DNA of 64,000 nucleotides from Cellvibrio sp. UBA7671 (lineage in GTDB: Bacteria; Pseudomonadota; Gammaproteobacteria; Pseudomonadales; Cellvibrionaceae), in contig DLHJ01000004.1 of NCBI GenBank assembly GCA_002483145.1, positions 62,001-126,000 of the forward strand, read 5' to 3'. The notes under the pieces were generated by a model. It saw only the letters and a list, made by a program, of their open reading frames with translations. It was not told the origin of the DNA and ran no database searches. The position numbers and the translations under genes were made by a program. Shown here in pieces: positions 60,637 through 64,000 of this stretch; the stretch's first letter is position 1; each line of letters begins with the position of its first letter.

Positions 60637-61926
60637 ATGATTAGGCCGAAATCCTACGCAACTTTCAGATTATTAGCGGTGCTCATCACTATCATCCTCA
60701 TCGCCACTCATCAATATTTGCCGGCGAAAATCCTGCCCCTATACCCAGACCCTGAGCGTCTCTCATGGATTTATAGTCCACACGCTCATGATACAGAACA
60801 AGCAGATTGGATTGACCGAAGCATCAACCATTTCCGCTGCAACTACGCTCCCGGCGATGCCTATTCCTGCGGATGGTCGCTCAATCTTGGGCCGGACAGG
60901 ACAACAGGAATCGACCTCTCAACCTATGATGGGCTAAACATTTTCATTCACTACAAAGGTAACGCGCCCCGGATTCGTTTATCACTACGGGATTTCGATC
61001 CCAGCTTCAGCGATATAGAAAAATTCGACACCACCAGCAAAGTCATGTCTACCGCAATACGCACCTCTGACTTGAATCAACCGGTTTACGTACAGCTGAG
61101 TGAATTTAGTGTTGCCGAATGGTGGATTACCGAGTTCGATATCGCGCGGCAGTATTCAGCCCCGTCCATGGACAACGCAATTGCTATCGGATTAGATTTT
61201 AATGTTCACAGCGACAATGAAATCCGCATTGAACGAATTGAAGCTGTGGGCCAATGGATAAAAAAGGAAACTCTCTATTTCTGCATCATTTTATTTTGGA
61301 TGATACTGATTGTGATAGAAGTGTTGTGGCGGTTTTATCTTATCAATAAACAAACTAAAGCCGACGCCCAGCGGATTAATAATTTAGTTAGTGAATACAA
61401 GAAACTGGAGACTGAAAAACAACAGTTTGAGGCGCTATCAACCACCGATGTTCTGACCGGAGTTATGAACCGCGCCGGAGTGCAGCAATTTCTGCAACGT
61501 TTATTTGAAAGCAACTTTAGCCGCAACCAAATGGGCGTTATGCTATTCGATATCGATTATTTTAAGAAAATAAACGACAGCCTGGGCCATGACGCGGGTG
61601 ATGTCGTACTCAGTGAAATTGCCAGAATCATCAACGAGCAAGTCCGCCAAACCGATATTTTTGGCCGCTGGGGCGGCGAGGAGTTTATTCTCATTTGTTC
61701 GCAAATTTCCGAGGAGCGCCTAATCACTCTGGCCAACAAACTGAGAGAGACCATCGAACAACACAGTTTTGTTATTGACGGCCAATTAGTTAAAGTCACT
61801 GTCAGTATCGGTGCCACAACAGTGAAAGCCACAGAAACTTTCGAAGCGGTTTTTAAGCGTACCGATAAAGCGCTCTACAACGCCAAAAATAGTGGTCGAA
61901 ACCAGGTAAGGTTTGTCAGTCCGTAA
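60637..61926 (+). CDS. Membrane diguanylate cyclase with periplasmic jelly-roll-like sensor
   Basis: A 429-residue protein from ATG 60637; the frame runs to 60532 but that would overlap the end-like repeats. One membrane helix (LLAVLITIILIATHQYL), a periplasmic domain (~30-205) with beta-sandwich, sugar-binding-like features (STYDGLNIFIHYKGNAPRIRLSLRDF, AIAIGLDFNVHS), a second helix (YFCIILFWMILIVIEVLW), a short coiled coil and a complete GGDEF domain. The active site is GGEEF and the inhibitory I-site RQTD lies five residues before it, so it should make cyclic di-GMP and be product-inhibited. The sensor may bind a carbohydrate; that is inference from fold pattern only. Confidence 0.88.
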   Translation: MIRPKSYATFRLLAVLITIILIATHQYLPAKILPLYPDPERLSWIYSPHAHDTEQADWIDRSINHFRCNYAPGDAYSCGWSLNLGPDRTTGIDLSTYDGLNIFIHYKGNAPRIRLSLRDFDPSFSDIEKFDTTSKVMSTAIRTSDLNQPVYVQLSEFSVAEWWITEFDIARQYSAPSMDNAIAIGLDFNVHSDNEIRIERIEAVGQWIKKETLYFCIILFWMILIVIEVLWRFYLINKQTKADAQRINNLVSEYKKLETEKQQFEALSTTDVLTGVMNRAGVQQFLQRLFESNFSRNQMGVMLFDIDYFKKINDSLGHDAGDVVLSEIARIINEQVRQTDIFGRWGGEEFILICSQISEERLITLANKLRETIEQHSFVIDGQLVKVTVSIGATTVKATETFEAVFKRTDKALYNAKNSGRNQVRFVSP

Positions 61927-62036
61927 AATATGCTATCAATCGCCAAAATTTTACTGTAAGAAAAAGTCAACAACCCAAGACTGGGCGACTAAATTCCCAG
62001 CGGTACAAAAACGGCAATTTATGTGAAATAAATAAA

Positions 62037-62234
62037 TTATTGCGCTTCCAACAGTTCCTTACGTTGCCGCTCATAGGTTTGGTAGTCAGGTGCTAAACGC
62101 TCCAAACACTCCTTGCGCTGCAACCCACTCAAACGTTCACATTCATTGCGATTACTCGTTTGAACCGAGTCGTAAATCTGCCGTTGGGAACAAGCTGTAA
62201 GGGTAACCAAGCAAAAAAGAATGAATATCTTCAT
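62037..62234 (-). CDS. Small lipoprotein
   Basis: A 65-residue lipoprotein from ATG 62234 (AGAGG nine bases upstream), with signal peptide MKIFILFCLVTLTAC ending in the lipobox. The mature part is charged, with two cysteines around LSGLQRKEC and a helical tail. No function known; similar tiny lipoproteins are common in this family of bacteria. Confidence 0.7.
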   Translation of the reverse strand: MKIFILFCLVTLTACSQRQIYDSVQTSNRNECERLSGLQRKECLERLAPDYQTYERQRKELLEAQ

Positions 62235-62425
62235 GATGAGAGAACCTCTTTCGATGATTGATGGATGAAGCAACATCGACCAAGAGATTATTGCGCAGTT
62301 CCCTATTGGATACGCTTTGTTACAGTTGGATCATAAATACTTACGCACAGGATTGACCCACTCCATGCGCAATCTAAAATTTGAATGCCATAAAGAACCC
62401 GAGTTTTTGAATTAGAAAAAGTGTG

Positions 62426-62463
62426 AGGCGTAGCCTGTATGGAGCCTAGCGGAATACGGGGGA
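62426..62463. repeat. REP-like intergenic palindrome
   Basis: GGCGTAGCCTGTATGGAGC followed by CTAGCGGAATACGGG can fold through CCTGTAT / ATACGGG. The pattern resembles the widespread bacterial REP-like element of the form gcgtagcccggatg...gcggaatccggg. It is the only copy I noticed in the window. Confidence 0.45.
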
Positions 62464-62485
62464 TGTATTTGTTAAAAAATACCGG

Positions 62486-63292
62486 CTAGTTAATATACTC
62501 CCCAAACCAAAACTGAATCGCGTCTTGATCAAGGCCATATTTTGGAAGCCACAAATCAGCCGGAAATGGCCAATCCGATTTAGTGTAAGCAGAATATTCC
62601 CTTTCGCTGCAAGGCGTATATGAATTGTAAAAAGGTTTGTAATCTGGAACGTTTAAAATACCGCAATAGCCCATTGTTGCAATAATGTGCGCCCTCTCAT
62701 TCTTATTCCCTTTGATAGAATTTTTTATAGCTTTTTCAGCATCGGAAAGCTTACCTTCCGTGAGCCCAGCTAACGAATCCAAAATATTTTTAATTATCTT
62801 GACATCGAAATCAGTAGATTTAGGCAGTATGACTTTCGAGAACAATGAAAGATCCAGATAAATGTAACTCGGCTGTAAGTGCCGAACCCCACCAAATTTA
62901 TATCGCTCAAAATTCAAAACATTAAGATCAATTAAGTTTGCAGCTGAAACTTCGGAACAAATAGAGCACGTAACCGAGCCTTTTTGCGTTTTAAAATTAT
63001 GAAGAGGAAGCTTGTACCCACAGGCAAAGCTACCCAAAGCAGATCTAAGCTCTAAACGTCTAGTCGAGAGACTTGATAGAAACGCATCTACTACTTGAGT
63101 CTTGGTTATTGAATTACACTGCGCTATAGCTCTTTGAATTATTTCATCATGATTAAGTGAAATATCATCAAACATAACACCCATTGTTTTAGCATATTCA
63201 AAGTCTTCCTCAGGTACGGTATTTCTCTGCCAACCTTTTGCCGGAGACCAGTACTTGTCAAACAATATTTTTAGTGCGCGCTTGTCAGTCAT
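62486..63292 (-). CDS. Hypothetical protein with possible zinc-binding cysteines
   Basis: A 268-residue soluble protein without signal peptide. A CSIC pair in GSVTCSICSE and an earlier cysteine may bind metal; the remainder is mixed helix and strand, ending WLPKYGLDQDAIQFWFGEYI. No family was recognised. It lies 73 bases downstream of the next gene on the same strand and may be co-transcribed with it. Confidence 0.6.
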   Translation of the reverse strand: MTDKRALKILFDKYWSPAKGWQRNTVPEEDFEYAKTMGVMFDDISLNHDEIIQRAIAQCNSITKTQVVDAFLSSLSTRRLELRSALGSFACGYKLPLHNFKTQKGSVTCSICSEVSAANLIDLNVLNFERYKFGGVRHLQPSYIYLDLSLFSKVILPKSTDFDVKIIKNILDSLAGLTEGKLSDAEKAIKNSIKGNKNERAHIIATMGYCGILNVPDYKPFYNSYTPCSEREYSAYTKSDWPFPADLWLPKYGLDQDAIQFWFGEYIN

Positions 63293-63365
63293 GATTTTTA
63301 TTTATTACCAATAGATTAGCTTTCAATCAAACCTAGGAACGGAAGTAGAATTCTCTTAATCAACT

Positions 63366-63995
63366 TTACAAAGGCGGCGGCATACAGTCATTAAACTCAA
63401 AGGCAAGCTCAAGTACATCCTTTTGCATTGGTTGCTCACCTGAAAGAACAACTGCTTGCATTGCTGACATCACTGCAAGCCCATTAGCATTTCGCAAGAC
63501 ATCAAAAATCAATTGAACTGGATAGCCTTCACTATGCCGCCGAATGGGATGAATACCTGCGTGAACATAGGAATTTAATGCTTTCCATGAATTATCTTTG
63601 AATCTGCTAAGGGCATCAAATGCCTCACGCGGCCCACTCTTTCCTATAGATGAAATCATGTCCGCAACTTTCGGCAAATTCTTCGCAGCCTGCTCTGATT
63701 CTAAATTTAAGTCGGTGGACAGCTTATTAATATGGTCATCAGTTGCTGAGTAAGTCATCCATACAGACCGCACTAACGCCTCGTACTGAGCGCGATGAAT
63801 CACGATTGAAGAAGGTAGAAGGCCGCATTCAAGTAATGCCCTTACGGAGTGCCAGTGCTCGAACGATAGAGAGCATGCAACATCAGAGGTTATGATTCTT
63901 GCCGAATCATTGAGCAATGGCATATCAATTAGTACTTGAATTTTCTCGGCAAGTAAATCTGATTTTAGGAAAAGTTCTTCGTTAAAATTTGACAT
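63366..63995 (-). CDS. Hypothetical HEPN/DUF5677-like helical protein
   Basis: A 209-residue, mostly helical soluble protein. The pattern SFEHWHSVRALLECGLLPSSIVIHRAQYEALVRSVW, with a later SYVHAGIHPIRRH, recalls the DUF5677/DUF6988-type group of HEPN-like proteins; assignment by eye only. The ATG lies five bases from the window end, so anything upstream in an operon is not visible. Function unknown; some relatives sit in defence or accessory islands. Confidence 0.6.
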   Translation of the reverse strand: MSNFNEELFLKSDLLAEKIQVLIDMPLLNDSARIITSDVACSLSFEHWHSVRALLECGLLPSSIVIHRAQYEALVRSVWMTYSATDDHINKLSTDLNLESEQAAKNLPKVADMISSIGKSGPREAFDALSRFKDNSWKALNSYVHAGIHPIRRHSEGYPVQLIFDVLRNANGLAVMSAMQAVVLSGEQPMQKDVLELAFEFNDCMPPPL

Positions 63996-64000
63996 GATGA

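Noticed and set aside
1-64000. tRNA, rRNA, integrase or phage structural genes
   Set aside because: None was recognised on either strand.

Overview
The window looks like part of the chromosome of a carbohydrate-degrading gammaproteobacterium of the Cellvibrionaceae, most likely Cellvibrio or a close relative. The grounds are poly-serine linkers between enzyme modules, an AA10 lytic polysaccharide monooxygenase, CBM2-YceI-cytochrome redox proteins, many TonB-dependent receptors and a moderate-to-low GC content. This assignment is inference from gene content. No rRNA or tRNA gene was seen.

Layout. (1) Bases 1-2812: the right-hand part of a TniQ-dependent (Tn7/Tn5053-like) transposon, with a 5'-truncated tniQ, a degenerate piece of a second tniQ-like gene, a small unknown gene and a candidate transposon end. 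(2) 2813-3704: apparently gene-free. (3) 3705-5033: a secreted chitin/cellulose-type LPMO. (4) 5127-11015, minus strand: a TonB-dependent receptor followed by two tandem flavin-dependent halogenases. (5) 11610-20040: a TonB receptor / SusE-F-like lipoprotein / periplasmic binding protein operon, bracketed by two inverted copies of a two-gene unit of unknown function. (6) 20129-30768: a giant 3209-residue repeat protein with its own periplasmic-binding-protein gene. (7) 31047-32447: a divergent methyltransferase.

(8) 32481-44704, minus strand: a tight five-gene operon with a GH49 dextranase, a GH13 alpha-glucosidase, a six-hairpin glycosidase, a TonB receptor with an N-terminal STN signalling domain and a third periplasmic binding protein. 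A second GH49 lipoprotein lies just upstream (44917-47388). Together these look like an alpha-1,6-glucan (dextran) utilisation locus: surface dextranases cut the polymer, the TonB receptors import oligosaccharides, and the periplasmic glucosidases finish the job.

(9) 47828-57057: redox and regulatory genes. They are a CBM2-YceI protein, a membrane protein, a FecR/FecI-type anti-sigma/ECF sigma pair, a CBM2-YceI-FN3-cytochrome c-DUF1592-type fusion and a DUF1552 protein. This set resembles the CBM2/YceI/cytochrome proteins of Cellvibrio japonicus that have been proposed to feed electrons to LPMOs. (10) 57132-63995: two DUF1566 proteins, an alpha/beta hydrolase, a membrane protein, a second transposon-end-like locus (60374-60566), a diguanylate cyclase, a small lipoprotein and two hypothetical genes.

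The most striking new signal is a promoter-like motif, GGGGYGG-N15/16-CGTC. It lies in front of six transcription units of regions 4, 5, 6 and 8 and reads in the right direction each time. It has the form of an ECF sigma promoter and suggests that receptors, halogenases, dextranase, giant surface protein and the unknown paired genes form one regulon. The FecI/FecR pair in the window is a candidate controller.
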